Shown one piece after another: positions 26,484-35,514 of a DNA stretch of 45,856 bases. Numbering within the stretch: position 1 is the first letter of the stretch; each line of letters opens with the position of its first letter. The DNA is taken from NCBI GenBank assembly GCA_026982355.1, contig JALSHG010000100.1, positions 1 to 45,856 of the forward strand, given 5' to 3'. A program made the translations under genes and the position numbers. Source of the DNA: Thermodesulfovibrio sp. (GTDB lineage Bacteria > Nitrospirota > Thermodesulfovibrionia > UBA6902). Below the pieces are notes generated by a model. That model worked only from the letters and a program-made list of their open reading frames with translations, did not search any database and was not told the DNA's origin.

Positions 26484-26744
26484 TCATGTGCCGGCCAGAC
26501 GCTCATTCCGGTAATAAAGCAGCAGGTCGGTAAATACCATCAGGCCGTTTGTTATATACAGAATAATAACAGGATCGAAGCTGTAAATGATCTTGTGAAG
26601 GGTTCCGGCCACATATCCCGTAAAGATCACGTATAAAAACAGCAGGCTCTTGCCCGCGTTTGTTCTTGATTTGTATGATTTATAAATCGAAAAAGGCCAG
26701 GCCGCGCCGAAACAGATCAACATGATAATCTCAAATATGCTCAA
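26484..26744 (-). CDS. Small PQ-loop/SemiSWEET-like membrane protein
   Basis: The 86-residue product has three hydrophobic segments (FEIIMLICFGAAW..., LLFLYVIFTGYVAG, VIILYITNGLMVFTDLLLYY) and a WPFSIYKSYKSRTNAGKS segment like the PQ-loop of SemiSWEET sugar transporters. I recall similar short unannotated proteins in many anaerobes, but no function is established. TTG 26744 with a GGGGGGAA site is preferred; ATG 26789 (101 residues) is also open, but its extra part falls in a repeat fragment. It overlaps nothing and precedes the MBL gene by 9 bases. Confidence 0.6.
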   Translation of the reverse strand: MSIFEIIMLICFGAAWPFSIYKSYKSRTNAGKSLLFLYVIFTGYVAGTLHKIIYSFDPVIILYITNGLMVFTDLLLYYRNERLAGT

Positions 26745-26780
26745 TCTTCCCCCCGCCCGCTCCCGATGTTCCTCAACCCT

Positions 26781-26808
26781 CAGCGGCATGAAAATATCGG
26801 CAGCGGGA
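26781..26808 (-). repeat. Dispersed repeat copy G, fragment of the right end, inverted
   Basis: CAGCGGCATGAAAATATCGGCAGCGGGA (28 bases, quoted in part as CAGCGGCATGAAAAT) matches the inverted right end with a divergent middle. It lies in the 69-base gap between the small PQ-loop gene and the glycogen-synthase-like gene. Confidence 0.4.
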
Positions 26809-26813
26809 CAATA

Positions 26814-28550
26814 TCAGGATTTAACTTTTTCGTATACCGCGTAATATTTTTTGACACTCGCCTCCCAGTTGAAATTATCGGCTTTCCTGAGGCCGTTGAG
26901 GATCATTTCATAGTATTTATCCGGCTTGTGACGGTATACATAAACGGCCTTTTTCAATACCCTGTACAGGCTGTCGGCCATGCTCCGGGCCCACGGATTC
27001 CTTTTCCTCATCTGGACGATATCGCCTGCCCCGGCAAAATCACGTATGTTATCGATCGTATAGAAAGCATCATCTTCCCTGTAGAGGAAACCGCATGTGT
27101 CATCAATCTGATCCATCAGTCCGCCTGTGGCCCTGCCGATGTTTACCGTACCGTTTGCCATGTATTCCACGGCGGCTCCGAACGGTTCATAAATGGAGGG
27201 CATTATTCCGAATGTGCTTCCTGCCTGAAGCTCGTGGTAGCCCCTCTTCATTTTTACCGGGAACACGGTCAGGTTCCCCCTGCATTTGCACGCGACCTCG
27301 TAAAAGTAGTCAAGATCGGACCGGCTGGAGGGCATGGGGGTCAGGATGACCTTTATTCTGTCTCCGGCGAACCTCTCCACCGCCTGCAGCAGGATATCGT
27401 ATCCCTTCTGCAGGGGAGCCAGACGCCCGCTCATCAGCAGGATCGGAATGTCGTCCGGCAGCCCGGATACGCTCCTGCCGCGGTATGTCAGCTCACCGAA
27501 CCGCCCGGCGGGTTTGTATGAACACAGAAGCCGCAGGAGTTTCTTTCTGTTTTTCAGCTTGATCTTTCGTATTTCAGCGGTGACATCTTTTTTCGTGCCG
27601 GAGATTATCCCTGAGAATTCAGCGGATAAATCACAGAAGGCCCCGTTGTTGATCCCGTAGACCCCGTTTTTTCTGAATATGTTTTGCAGGTGCGGCGCAA
27701 AATGCCTGCTCTGGAGAATGTCGGACGTGAATTCCCTTGCAAAATGTTCGCTTACGGTGGTGATCGGGGCATCCACCAGTTGAAGGCCGACCTGATATGC
27801 CGTCAAGCCCTGCGCCGGAAACCGCGTGACGGGCATCCTTAACGTCCTGCCTGTGCATGCCGTCAGCAAATCCCATGATATTTGTGAATCATAGGAATTG
27901 TGCATTGTCTGGACAGTGCCGCATGAATGGAGAACGCCGTTTAACATCGCCTGTTTTGATGTCAGGGAAATCAGCGCGGTCTGCCACTCGTGCAGATGCA
28001 GTATTATATTTTCGCGTATGCCAAGGGCCTTAAGGGCATAAGGGACGGCCCTGCAGAAGAACACGGCGTTTTCGTTCATTGCATGTTTATTGGCGCCGGG
28101 GTCGGACTCGCTGTATATATACGGATCGTTGAGTTTGTTGGCTGCTTCAAAAAAACCCTCCGCCCTCAGGTAGTATTCCTTCAGGTTGCCGTTGCGGGGT
28201 TTGTTGTAATGCCATGTATGCTCTAATAATTCCGCCTTGATGATTTTATCGAAGAACGGCACGGCGAAGGATTTCCCCGTTGATTTCAACCTGCCCGTAC
28301 TCATGATCCGGGGATAGAACGGAGTCATCAGGATAACGGAGGGAATCTCGTTGACCTCTTTTAAATACGGCAGGATGTTGGTAATCACGGAGGCCAGGCC
28401 ACCGCTTTTTGCAAACCTGTTCTCGAATGAACAGAAGACGACATTACGTATCGCGATATTCCCGAGCCTGCCGGCAATCGCGGCAATTTCGCCGGCACTG
28501 AAAAAAGCGCTCATCAATGACCAGTCTCTGCGCCATTTATCCAATTGCAT
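26814..28550 (-). CDS. Glycogen/starch-synthase-like GT5 glycosyltransferase
   Basis: The 578-residue product has two GT-B domains. The N-terminal half holds the GT5-type FAKSGGLASVITNILPYL (KxGGL, donor-contact loop) and LHLHEWQTALISL. The second half has GRLAPLQKGYDILLQAV and the E-bearing MPSIYEPFGAAVEYMANGT motif, retained in glycogen synthases. It may transfer glucose from ADP- or UDP-glucose to an alpha-glucan, although the overall sequence is divergent enough that other nucleotide-sugar use is possible. About 80 residues longer than GlgA. The start has a weak ribosome site. It is isolated from other glycogen genes in this window. Confidence 0.78.
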   Translation of the reverse strand: MQLDKWRRDWSLMSAFFSAGEIAAIAGRLGNIAIRNVVFCSFENRFAKSGGLASVITNILPYLKEVNEIPSVILMTPFYPRIMSTGRLKSTGKSFAVPFFDKIIKAELLEHTWHYNKPRNGNLKEYYLRAEGFFEAANKLNDPYIYSESDPGANKHAMNENAVFFCRAVPYALKALGIRENIILHLHEWQTALISLTSKQAMLNGVLHSCGTVQTMHNSYDSQISWDLLTACTGRTLRMPVTRFPAQGLTAYQVGLQLVDAPITTVSEHFAREFTSDILQSRHFAPHLQNIFRKNGVYGINNGAFCDLSAEFSGIISGTKKDVTAEIRKIKLKNRKKLLRLLCSYKPAGRFGELTYRGRSVSGLPDDIPILLMSGRLAPLQKGYDILLQAVERFAGDRIKVILTPMPSSRSDLDYFYEVACKCRGNLTVFPVKMKRGYHELQAGSTFGIMPSIYEPFGAAVEYMANGTVNIGRATGGLMDQIDDTCGFLYREDDAFYTIDNIRDFAGAGDIVQMRKRNPWARSMADSLYRVLKKAVYVYRHKPDKYYEMILNGLRKADNFNWEASVKKYYAVYEKVKS

Positions 28551-28604
28551 GGTTTTTTCCGACAGGATTGCAGAATTTCAGGTTGCGAATCACCTGTAAT
28601 ACTT

Positions 28605-28648
28605 TACCTTAATGCCGCATGAACGGGCAAGGCAGCCTGCCGGAAAAT
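28605..28648 (+). repeat. Dispersed repeat copy H1, left-arm fragment
   Basis: TACCTTAATGCCGCATGAAC followed by GGGCAAGGCAGCCTGCCGGAAAAT (quoted in part) is a left arm that ends where copy H2 begins. Confidence 0.5.
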
Positions 28649-28649
28649 A

Positions 28650-28713
28650 TTCCTTAATGTTGCATAAACGTGCATGGGAGTCTGCCGGCTGGATGTTATG
28701 CCGCTGTAAGGTA
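28650..28713 (+). repeat. Dispersed repeat copy H2, short form
   Basis: TTCCTTAATGTTGCATAAAC to TTATGCCGCTGTAAGGTA; the arm reads GTGCATGGGAGTCTGCCGG, and the matching right arm is mostly lost. It lies in the 195-base gap between the GT5 gene and the HD-GYP gene; the rest of the gap shows no feature. Confidence 0.7.
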
Positions 28714-28745
28714 TTGTTTCCGGAAAGACCCCGACAACCGTTCTT

Positions 28746-29690
28746 TTACCGTATGCACTCGAGAAAAAGATCAAAGATTTCAGGGTCAAAGATATTTCCT
28801 CTCATCAGCAGCATGATATCCATGGTCTTTTCCCTGCTGTACCGTTTCCTGTATGCCCGCTCGCTCGTCAGGGCGTCATACACGTCGGCCACGGTCACTA
28901 TCCTTGCCTCGAGGGGGATGTCCCTGCCTTTTATGCCCGAAGGATAGCCGCTGCCGTCATATCTCTCATGGTGGTGCAGGATGATGTTTACCACAGATGC
29001 CGGCATTCTTGCCTGAAGGGCAAGGTCGGCGCCCCAGCGCGGATGGTTTTTTATGATTTCGTATTCTTCCTTGATGAGAGGGCTTTTTTTGTCCAGTATA
29101 TGGTCCGGGATGTTTATCTTGCCGCAGTCGTGCAGCCAACTGCCGTACAGCAGGCGCTTCTTTTTCTCTCCGGAGAGATTCAGCGCACCGGCTATCAGCA
29201 TGGCATATGACGCCACATTTTCACAGTGGCCCCGTGTATGGGGGTCTTTTAACTCTATCGCCCGCGCAATACCGAGCAGAGCGGCCTCATCTCCTGTTTT
29301 CAATGTCCTTACAAGGTGGTAGTGTTTGACCGCATCATGCACTGTCTGTACCAGCGCATCATCCTCCCAGGGCTTCATGATAAAGCGGAACAGTTCTCCT
29401 TTATTTATTGCATCAACAGCGGTTACGAGGTCTGCATAGGCCGTCATCAGTATCCTCAGGGTATCCGGCGAGACATCCCTGACCTTCTGGAGCAGGTCGA
29501 TCCCCTTCATACCGGGCATATGGTTATCCGAGACAATAACCGCTATTTCCTCTTTGGCGAATATCTCAATGGCCTCCCGGGGATCGGCGGCTTTAAGGAT
29601 TTTCAGGTCAGTGCCGCCAAAGAGGCTCTCCAGAGAGTCCAGGACATGTTTTTCATCATCAATAAACAGGACGGTACCCGAGATTTCCAT
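28746..29690 (-). CDS. Receiver plus HD-GYP domain response regulator
   Basis: The 314-residue product has a receiver domain (1-120, Asp55, with MKPWEDD in the conserved Lys region) and an HD-GYP domain. WLHDCGKINIP, NHPRWGAD and HHHERYDGSGYPSGIKGRDIP carry the His/Asp metal ligands and the GYP signature. Active relatives hydrolyse cyclic di-GMP. The canonical HDIGKI reads HDCGKI, a mild change. A single-domain receiver follows downstream on the same strand order, but each has its own ribosome site (AGGGGCAAG here). Its partner kinase is not in the window. Confidence 0.92.
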   Translation of the reverse strand: MEISGTVLFIDDEKHVLDSLESLFGGTDLKILKAADPREAIEIFAKEEIAVIVSDNHMPGMKGIDLLQKVRDVSPDTLRILMTAYADLVTAVDAINKGELFRFIMKPWEDDALVQTVHDAVKHYHLVRTLKTGDEAALLGIARAIELKDPHTRGHCENVASYAMLIAGALNLSGEKKKRLLYGSWLHDCGKINIPDHILDKKSPLIKEEYEIIKNHPRWGADLALQARMPASVVNIILHHHERYDGSGYPSGIKGRDIPLEARIVTVADVYDALTSERAYRKRYSREKTMDIMLLMRGNIFDPEIFDLFLECIR

Positions 29691-29816
29691 CTTGCCCCTG
29701 TATCGTTATTTCCCCCCGACATGGGGGAGCTTCCGTATGCATCAATTTCCGGGAATTAAACACCCTCTCTTTTTAGATTACGTATCGGACGGCATGATTG
29801 ATTTCTTGAACAGACC

Positions 29817-29863
29817 GTAATGGGGCATAAGCCGGCGGGCGGTGTTTTTATGCCGCTGTAAGG
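29817..29863 (+). repeat. Dispersed repeat copy I, minimal copy
   Basis: GTAATGGGGCATAAGCCGGC joins directly to GGGCGGTGTTTTTATGCCGC and TGTAAGGC; the hairpin arms are nearly deleted. It lies between the two response-regulator genes. Confidence 0.6.
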
Positions 29864-29871
29864 CAGGGGCT

Positions 29872-30303
29872 TCAGCGCGGCGCATCCATCTTCAGGAGAA
29901 ACTCGCCCAGTTCCCTGACGGTTTCAATGAACCTGTCATAGTCGACAGGCTTTATTATGTAGCCTTTGCATCCGAGCTCATAACACTTCCGTATGGTGCC
30001 GGGCTCATCCGTGGTCGTGATGATTATTACCGGGATGTTGCGCAGCGCCTCATCCCGCCTGAGCTTCTGCAGGATTTCAATGCCGTCGATTCCGGGCATG
30101 CGGATGTCCAGAAGCAGTATGCAGGAGCCTTCATCCTCGAGGCAGAGGTTTTTCCCCTCTCCCGAGAGAAAGGTCAGTATGTCTTCGCCGTTCCTGAAAA
30201 CCAGTATCCGGTTGCCGACGCCTGCCCGTCTGAGATTTTTTACTATGAGTCCTGCATGGCCTTCATCGTCTTCGGCCAGGAGGATAACGGCATTTCTTCC
30301 CAT
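29872..30303 (-). CDS. Single-domain response regulator receiver
   Basis: The 143-residue product contains only a receiver domain: acidic pocket LLAEDDEGHAGL, phospho-acceptor Asp66 (LLLDIRMPG), Thr in IIITTTDEP and Lys in YIIKPVDYD. The SGEGKNLCLEDEGS segment is like the Rcp1 subgroup, typically partnered with phytochrome-like or hybrid kinases. The start at 30303, ahead of a GGGTGGA site, is preferred to 30336, whose extra 11 residues have no receiver match. No output domain, so it likely signals by protein contact. Confidence 0.88.
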   Translation of the reverse strand: MGRNAVILLAEDDEGHAGLIVKNLRRAGVGNRILVFRNGEDILTFLSGEGKNLCLEDEGSCILLLDIRMPGIDGIEILQKLRRDEALRNIPVIIITTTDEPGTIRKCYELGCKGYIIKPVDYDRFIETVRELGEFLLKMDAPR

Positions 30304-30318
30304 ATTCAAATTCCACCC

Positions 30319-30404
30319 TGCAGTTGCATCAAACATCGCCCGCGGGCGGGAGATTACGGGGCTTTTACGGCGGCCTCTCCCGCCGGCTTATGCAACATTA
30401 AGGT
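30319..30404 (-). repeat. Dispersed repeat copy J, short form, inverted
   Basis: It opens with GTTGCATCAAACATCGCCCG and closes CGGCTTATGCAACATTAAGG. GGCGGGAG and CTCTCCCGCC pair as the inverted stem. It lies 108 bases before apgM and divergent from the receiver gene. Confidence 0.78.
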
Positions 30405-30438
30405 TTATTATATTTCATGCCGGAGGCAAAATTCAGTC

Positions 30439-30471
30439 TTCACTTTTATAAAGCAGAAAAGTTAATATAAT
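30439..30471 (+). promoter_or_regulatory. Possible promoter for the apgM run
   Basis: GTTAATATAATTCC contains TATAAT (30466-30471) and TAATAT (30463-30468). The nearest -35-like element is TTCACT (30439-30444), 18 bases from TAATAT. The downstream leader would be about 40 bases. Confidence 0.4.
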
Positions 30472-30512
30472 TCCTGTTCTTCATTACATACGAAAGACCG
30501 GAAAAAGAAATC

Positions 30513-31733
30513 ATGAAATACATCATTCTTGTCGGAGACGGGATGGCCGACAGGCCCCTGAAGTCTCTTGGATATAAGACATGCCTCCAGAAGGCGCATA
30601 CACCGAATATGGACAGGCTGGCGCAGGAGGGGGAAGCAGGAAAGGTCAGAACCATTCCCCCCGGGTTTGAGCCCGGTTCGGATGTCGCAAATCTTTCCAT
30701 TCTCGGCTATGACCCTGTAAAATATTACAGCGGACGGGCGCCGATCGAGGCTGCTTACAGGGGTATAGCGCTGAACCCCGGCGACGTTGCCTTCAGGTGC
30801 AACCTGGTAACGCTGAAATTTTCCGCCTCCGGTGACATGGACAGCGCCGTGATGCAGGATTACAGCGCCGGACATATCACAACAGCAGAGGCCGCGGCCC
30901 TGATCCGCGATATCAACAGGAAACTCGGCACGGGAGAGATTATTGTCTTTCACCCCGGGATGAGTTACCGCCACCTGATGATCTGGAGAAACGGAAAACA
31001 CGGAATGCACTGCACCCCGCCGCATGACATCACCGGGAAAAAAGTGGGGAAATACCTGCCCGGTGGAGAAGGTGCGGAAGTGCTCCGGTCATTGATGGAC
31101 AGATCGAGGGACATACTCCTGTCAAACCGGGTGAATAAAGAGAGGATCAGGCGGGGGCTCAACCCTGCAAACAGCCTGTGGTTCTGGGGCCAGGGCAGGA
31201 AACTGTCATTGCCCGGATTCAGGGAGAAGTTCAATGTGCGGGGCGCTCTCATATCCGCTGTCGACCTCACGAAGGGACTCGGCATGTGCGCGGGTTTCAG
31301 GATATTGAACGTAAGGGGCGCTACCGGATATATTGACACCAACTATGCGGGCAAGGCAAAGGCCGCCCTGAGGGCGCTTAAAACATACGACCTGGTGTAT
31401 GTGCATGTCGAAGCGCCCGATGAGGCTGGACACAACGGCGATGCAGAGGCCAAGATACAGGCGATCGAGGATTTTGACTCAAAGGTGGTGGGAACGGTGC
31501 TGGATGGCGCGGCCGGGCTGAAAGACTGCAGCATCCTGCTGCTGCCCGATCATTTTACGCCCATAAGGGTGAAAACCCACACCGATGAGCCTGTGCCGTT
31601 CGTCATCTTCAGGTCCGGCGGCCGGCACGGCTCAGGGGCCGCGGGTTTTTCGGAAAATATATGCAGGATGAAAAATATCCCGTATTTTGAAGAGGGATAT
31701 AAACTGATGAATTATTTTATCAAGGGGCGGTAG
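30513..31733 (+). CDS. apgM: Cofactor-independent phosphoglycerate mutase (ApgM type)
   Basis: The 406-residue product opens MKYIILVGDGMADRP, with the metal-binding Asp pair, and continues PPGFEPGSDVANLSILGYDP, which holds the nucleophilic Ser region of the archaeal-type mutase. VHVEAPDEAGHNGD and LPDHFTPI give the remaining metal ligands (alkaline-phosphatase fold). It interconverts 3- and 2-phosphoglycerate in glycolysis or gluconeogenesis. It heads a plus-strand run to aspartate kinase and citramalate synthase, as I recall for Geobacter and Nitrospirota genomes. Its ribosome site is weak (GGAAAAAG). Confidence 0.92.
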   Translation: MKYIILVGDGMADRPLKSLGYKTCLQKAHTPNMDRLAQEGEAGKVRTIPPGFEPGSDVANLSILGYDPVKYYSGRAPIEAAYRGIALNPGDVAFRCNLVTLKFSASGDMDSAVMQDYSAGHITTAEAAALIRDINRKLGTGEIIVFHPGMSYRHLMIWRNGKHGMHCTPPHDITGKKVGKYLPGGEGAEVLRSLMDRSRDILLSNRVNKERIRRGLNPANSLWFWGQGRKLSLPGFREKFNVRGALISAVDLTKGLGMCAGFRILNVRGATGYIDTNYAGKAKAALRALKTYDLVYVHVEAPDEAGHNGDAEAKIQAIEDFDSKVVGTVLDGAAGLKDCSILLLPDHFTPIRVKTHTDEPVPFVIFRSGGRHGSGAAGFSENICRMKNIPYFEEGYKLMNYFIKGR

Positions 31734-31769
31734 ATTATTTGAATACTCCTCCCCCACTCTGATCTTGCT

Positions 31770-31789
31770 CCTCCGATTTTAAGCGGAGG
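31770..31789. repeat. Small inverted repeat between apgM and lysC
   Basis: CCTCCG and CGGAGG flank the 8-base loop ATTTTAAG (31770-31775 with 31784-31789). No T-run follows, so it is not called a terminator. It precedes repeat copy K. Confidence 0.35.
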
Positions 31790-31793
31790 GAAG

Positions 31794-31882
31794 AGTTGTA
31801 TAAACGTGCAGAGGAGTCTGCCGGAAAACCTGCCGCACACTCCCCTGCCCGCAGGCGGTGGTTTTATGCAACCGCAAGGTAA
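31794..31882 (+). repeat. Dispersed repeat copy K, short form
   Basis: GAGTTGTATAAACGTGCAGA to TTTATGCAACCGCAAGGTAA. The left arm GCAGAGGAGTCTGCCGG and right arm CACTCCCCTGCCCGC are partly mismatched. The lysC start (GTG 31906) lies 24 bases beyond it. Confidence 0.7.
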
Positions 31883-31905
31883 ACATTGAAACGGACGGTG
31901 AAAAA

Positions 31906-33126
31906 GTGGGACTGATAGTACAGAAATACGGCGGGACATCCGTTGCGGATACAGGCCGCATAAAGGCTGTGGCTGAAAGGGTTGCGGCAAGGGCAAGGGA
32001 AGGCGACATGGTGATAGTCGTTGTCTCTGCAATGGCCGGCGAGACGGACAAGTTCGTCGGATTCGCCCATGAAATAACGGACACCCCGGATGAGAGGGAG
32101 ATGGACCTGCTGCTTTCATCCGGCGAGAGGATAACGAGCGCGCTCATGGCCATGGCGATTCAGGATTTGGGTCTCGAATCAATGAGCTTTACAGGCAGGC
32201 AGGTCGGGATAATCACGGACAGTGCGCATACAAAGGCGATGATCGAGCATATTGAGGCCGGAAGGCTCAGGGCCGCGCTGGATGACGGCAAGGTGCCGGT
32301 TGTGGCGGGATTTCAGGGGATCGATGAGTTTTCCGATGTCACCACGCTGGGCAGGGGAGGTTCGGACACTACGGCGGTGGCCATAGCAGCCGCCCTTAAT
32401 GCGGATCTGTGCGAGATATACACTGACGTGGAAGGGGTGTTCACGGCTGACCCGAGGATAGTTCCAGATGCGAGGAAGATGGACAGGATATCTTACGACG
32501 AGATGCTGGAGATGGCGAGTCTCGGGGCAAAGGTGCTTCACGGCCGCTCTGTCGAGTTTGCAAAAAAATACAATGTTCCTTTAGTTGTCCGGTCGAGTTT
32601 CAACACCTCCCCGGGCACTCTCGTTACAAGGGAGGATGAAGACATGGAGAAAACCGTTATAACAGGGGTCACCCATGACAAGAACCAGGCAAGAATCACC
32701 ATCATGCGCGTGCCCGACAGACCCGGAATTGCGGCCAATATTTTCAATGCAATAGCAGGGGCCAATATCAACGTGGACATGATAGTTCAGAACATAAGCA
32801 GTGACGACCGGGCGACGGACATTTCCTTTACAGTATCAAAGGAAGAGGCCGGAAAGGCGTTCGAGATCACACGGAAGGTATCTGAGGAACTCGGCACAAA
32901 GGGCGTCAACATGAATACTGATGTGGCGAAGGTCTCGATAGTCGGCGTGGGCATGCAGTCGCATTTCGGGGTGGCTGCGACAATGTTTCAAACCCTGTCG
33001 AATGCAGGTATCAACATAATGATGATCAGCACGTCCGAAATAAAGATATCCTGTGTAATAGATGTCAAACACGCTGAAGAAGCCGTCAGAAGGCTTCATG
33101 ACGTTTTTCAGCTTGCAAAACAGTAG
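31906..33126 (+). CDS. lysC: Aspartate kinase
   Basis: The 406-residue product begins with GTG at 31906 ([15 protein letters not shown]); the longer open frame to 31858 runs back into the repeat. The kinase domain (1-240) carries [19 protein letters not shown] and the [16 protein letters not shown] signature. Two ACT domains (about 265-406) follow, including [14 protein letters not shown] and [18 protein letters not shown], which bind lysine/threonine in feedback-controlled enzymes. It makes aspartyl phosphate for lysine, threonine and methionine synthesis. It is followed by citramalate synthase. No lysine riboswitch is visible. Confidence 0.96.
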   Translation: MGLIVQKYGGTSVADTGRIKAVAERVAARAREGDMVIVVVSAMAGETDKFVGFAHEITDTPDEREMDLLLSSGERITSALMAMAIQDLGLESMSFTGRQVGIITDSAHTKAMIEHIEAGRLRAALDDGKVPVVAGFQGIDEFSDVTTLGRGGSDTTAVAIAAALNADLCEIYTDVEGVFTADPRIVPDARKMDRISYDEMLEMASLGAKVLHGRSVEFAKKYNVPLVVRSSFNTSPGTLVTREDEDMEKTVITGVTHDKNQARITIMRVPDRPGIAANIFNAIAGANINVDMIVQNISSDDRATDISFTVSKEEAGKAFEITRKVSEELGTKGVNMNTDVAKVSIVGVGMQSHFGVAATMFQTLSNAGINIMMISTSEIKISCVIDVKHAEEAVRRLHDVFQLAKQ

Positions 33127-33203
33127 GTGTTTCATTTAATGTGTTTAACAGACGGGTGTCGGTTGAAAAATTCCACTTACACCGGTAACTGACGCTGTAT
33201 CTA

Positions 33204-33284
33204 ATCCTTAATGTTGCATAAGCGGGCGGAGTTTCCCCCGCGGACTCTCCTGCCCGCAGGCGGTGTTTTTATGCAGCGGAAAGG
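33204..33284 (+). repeat. Dispersed repeat copy L, short form
   Basis: ATCCTTAATGTTGCATAAGC to TTTTTATGCAGCGGAAAGGC. The arm pair is GCGGGCGGAGTTTC against GGACTCTCCTGCCCGC, so pairing is imperfect. GGAAAGG at its right edge is the only ribosome-like site before cimA (ATG 33297). Confidence 0.75.
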
Positions 33285-33296
33285 CGCGGTTAATTC

Positions 33297-34859
33297 ATGC
33301 GAAAAGTCGAGATATATGATACAACTCTCAGGGACGGGGCCCAGTCGGAGGATATATCGTTCTCTGTGGAGGACAAGCTCAGGATCCTGCACAAGCTTGA
33401 TGAATTCGGGATTGATTATATTGAGGGCGGATGGCCCGGCGCCAGCCCCAGGGATGCCGAGTTCTTTGAGAGGGCGAAGAAATTCAAATGCAGGAAATCG
33501 AGGCTGGCTGCCTTCGGCTCCACGCACAGGGCCTCGCTGAAGGTCGGGGATGACCCCAACATAAAGGCGCTTCTGTCTGCGGAAACCCCTGTGGTCACGA
33601 TATTCGGCAAGACATGGGATTTCCACGTGAGGGAGGCCCTGAGGATTTCCCTCCAGAAAAATCTCGATATTATCTACAACACAATTGTTTATCTTAAGGA
33701 AAGGATACACGAGGTGTTCTTTGACGCCGAGCATTTTTTCGACGGCTACAGGGCGAACCCCGGATATGCCATGAAGACCCTTCAGGCGGCGGTCTCGGCA
33801 GGCGCGGACCGCCTTGTCCTGTGCGATACAAACGGCGGCACCCTGCCCGGTGACGTGGGAAGGATAGTGGGGGAAATGGTCAGGACATTCGGTACCCCCG
33901 TGGGAATCCATGCGCACAACGATTCGGAATGTGCGGTCGCCAACTCCATCGTGGCCGTGGAATCAGGCGCGGTCCATGTGCAGGGAACCATAAACGGCCT
34001 CGGTGAAAGATGCGGCAACGCCAATCTCGTCTCAGTCATTCCTAATTTAAAGTTAAAGCTTAAGATTAAATGCGTAACCGACAATAAATTAAAGAAATTA
34101 AAGGATGTATCACGGTTTGTGACGGAAATAGCCAATCTCAGGCATTTCAAGAGGCAGCCTTATGTCGGCGACAGCGCCTTTGCCCACAAGGGAGGTATAC
34201 ATGTCAGCGCGATCCAGCGGCATCCCGAGACCTACGAGCATGTAAGGCCCGAACTCGTGGGAAACTATCAGCGGGTCCTCGTATCAGACCTGAGCGGCAG
34301 GGGCAATATACTCAGGAAGATAAAGGATTTCAGATTGAAGGTTGATCCCGACTCACCGAAAGTGGCCCAGGTGATCAGAGAGCTGAAGGAACTGGAGAAC
34401 CAGGGGTTCCAGTTTGAAGGCGCCGAGGCGTCCTTTGAACTCCTGATAAAAAAGACCTTCGGGCTTCACAGGAAGTTTTTTGATCTCATAGGGTTCAGGG
34501 TTATTGACGAAAAGAGGAGCGAAGGGGAGACCCCTTACAGCGAGGCCACCATAATGCTGACCGTGGGCGGAAAACTGGAGCATACCGCCGCCACGGGCAA
34601 CGGGCCTGTCAATGCAATCGACAATGCCCTGAGAAAGGCCCTGGAAAAATTCTATCCACAGTTGAAAGAGGTCAAACTCCTGGATTACAAGGTAAGGGTC
34701 CTGACAGCAGGGGTGGGGACCTCGGCAAAGGTGAGGGTCCTCATAGAATCCGGAGACGAGACGCACAGGTGGGGGACGGTCGGCGTATCCGAGAATATAA
34801 TCGAGGCATCCTGGCAGGCCCTTGTGGACAGTATTGAATACAAGCTGTTAAGGGGGTAG
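33297..34859 (+). CDS. cimA: Citramalate synthase
   Basis: The 520-residue product has the DRE-TIM metallolyase signature [16 protein letters not shown] with the catalytic Arg, Asp metal ligands and the HxH pair [34 protein letters not shown] lies in the linker typical of this family. The C-terminal 120 residues ([42 protein letters not shown]) are the regulatory LeuA-dimer domain. The 520-residue length and sequence match the CimA type rather than 2-isopropylmalate synthase. It condenses acetyl-CoA with pyruvate for isoleucine synthesis without threonine deaminase. It shares the run with lysC; the ribosome site is poor. Confidence 0.92.
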   Translation: MRKVEIYDTTLRDGAQSEDISFSVEDKLRILHKLDEFGIDYIEGGWPGASPRDAEFFERAKKFKCRKSRLAAFGSTHRASLKVGDDPNIKALLSAETPVVTIFGKTWDFHVREALRISLQKNLDIIYNTIVYLKERIHEVFFDAEHFFDGYRANPGYAMKTLQAAVSAGADRLVLCDTNGGTLPGDVGRIVGEMVRTFGTPVGIHAHNDSECAVANSIVAVESGAVHVQGTINGLGERCGNANLVSVIPNLKLKLKIKCVTDNKLKKLKDVSRFVTEIANLRHFKRQPYVGDSAFAHKGGIHVSAIQRHPETYEHVRPELVGNYQRVLVSDLSGRGNILRKIKDFRLKVDPDSPKVAQVIRELKELENQGFQFEGAEASFELLIKKTFGLHRKFFDLIGFRVIDEKRSEGETPYSEATIMLTVGGKLEHTAATGNGPVNAIDNALRKALEKFYPQLKEVKLLDYKVRVLTAGVGTSAKVRVLIESGDETHRWGTVGVSENIIEASWQALVDSIEYKLLRG

Positions 34860-34869
34860 TCGGCGCGTA

Positions 34870-34911
34870 CTTATCCTTTAACGCGGGCTGGAGAGCCTCC
34901 CGGAAAACCTT
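34870..34911 (+). repeat. Dispersed repeat copy M, degenerate left-arm fragment
   Basis: CTTATCCTTTAACGCGGGCT then GGAGAGCCTCCCGGAAAACC resembles the left arm with two deletions. It ends at the first bases of the RseC-like gene. Confidence 0.45.
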
Positions 34912-34915
34912 GAGT

Positions 34916-35350
34916 ATGATAATAGAAGAAACGGGGATTGTTACAAAAACAGAGGGCAATTCGGCGAAGGTGGCGGTGGAGAAAAAGGGCGGATGCGAGG
35001 GTTGTGCGGTAAAGAATGCGTGCGAGGCCGCAGGGGAAAACATGGAGATCGAGGCGCTGAATCCCCTTCATGCACGGGAGGGCCAGCGGGTGAGGGTTGA
35101 GATGGGCACGCAGACGTATCTTAAAAGCTCGATGCTGGTGTACGGGCTTCCCCTTGCCCTGTTTGTCGCAGCCGCGATCATGGGAAAAAATATCGGCGAG
35201 GCGTATTTCAGCCGCATGAATCCGGATGCTGTTGCAGCCATAGCAGGATTTACAGCATTGATACTTTCCATGCTGGGAGTCAGGATATGGAGCAAAAGAG
35301 TGGAGACCAGGCCGGGGCACAGGCCTGTTATCAGGGAGATACTCGGATGA
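34916..35350 (+). CDS. RseC/MucC-like (SoxR-reducing system) membrane protein
   Basis: The 144-residue product has an N-terminal beta-rich soluble domain with the cysteine group GGCEGCAVKNAC and two membrane segments (about 72-90 and 103-123). This matches the RseC/MucC family, which takes part in reducing the [2Fe-2S] of SoxR or in Rnf-type complexes; no rnf gene is near, so its role here is open. A TTG at 34910 is also in frame, but ATG 34916 is preferred. The neighbour upstream is cimA. Confidence 0.82.
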   Translation: MIIEETGIVTKTEGNSAKVAVEKKGGCEGCAVKNACEAAGENMEIEALNPLHAREGQRVRVEMGTQTYLKSSMLVYGLPLALFVAAAIMGKNIGEAYFSRMNPDAVAAIAGFTALILSMLGVRIWSKRVETRPGHRPVIREILG

Positions 35351-35381
35351 AGGGTTCAGGCGTCCGGGGTTCATTTTATAA

Positions 35382-35470
35382 TCTGTGGCATAAGCCGGCA
35401 GGAGAGTCCAGCCGCAAAACCTCCGGACTCTCCCGCCCGCTGGCGGTGTTTTCATGCCGCTGTAAGGTTA
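35382..35470 (+). repeat. Dispersed repeat copy N, short form
   Basis: GTGGCATAAGCCGGCAGGAG to TTTTCATGCCGCTGTAAGGT. GGCAGGAGAGTCC pairs closely with GGACTCTCCCGCC, with one mismatch. It ends 45 bases before the EF-G-like start. Confidence 0.78.
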
Positions 35471-35514
35471 GGGTAAATTAAAATGCATCAGAATATTCGG
35501 AAGGAGGTTGTTTT

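Noticed and set aside
31733-31906. Lysine riboswitch ahead of aspartate kinase
   Set aside because: The 170-base gap is almost filled by repeat copy K and a small inverted repeat; no room or motif for the five-helix lysine riboswitch.
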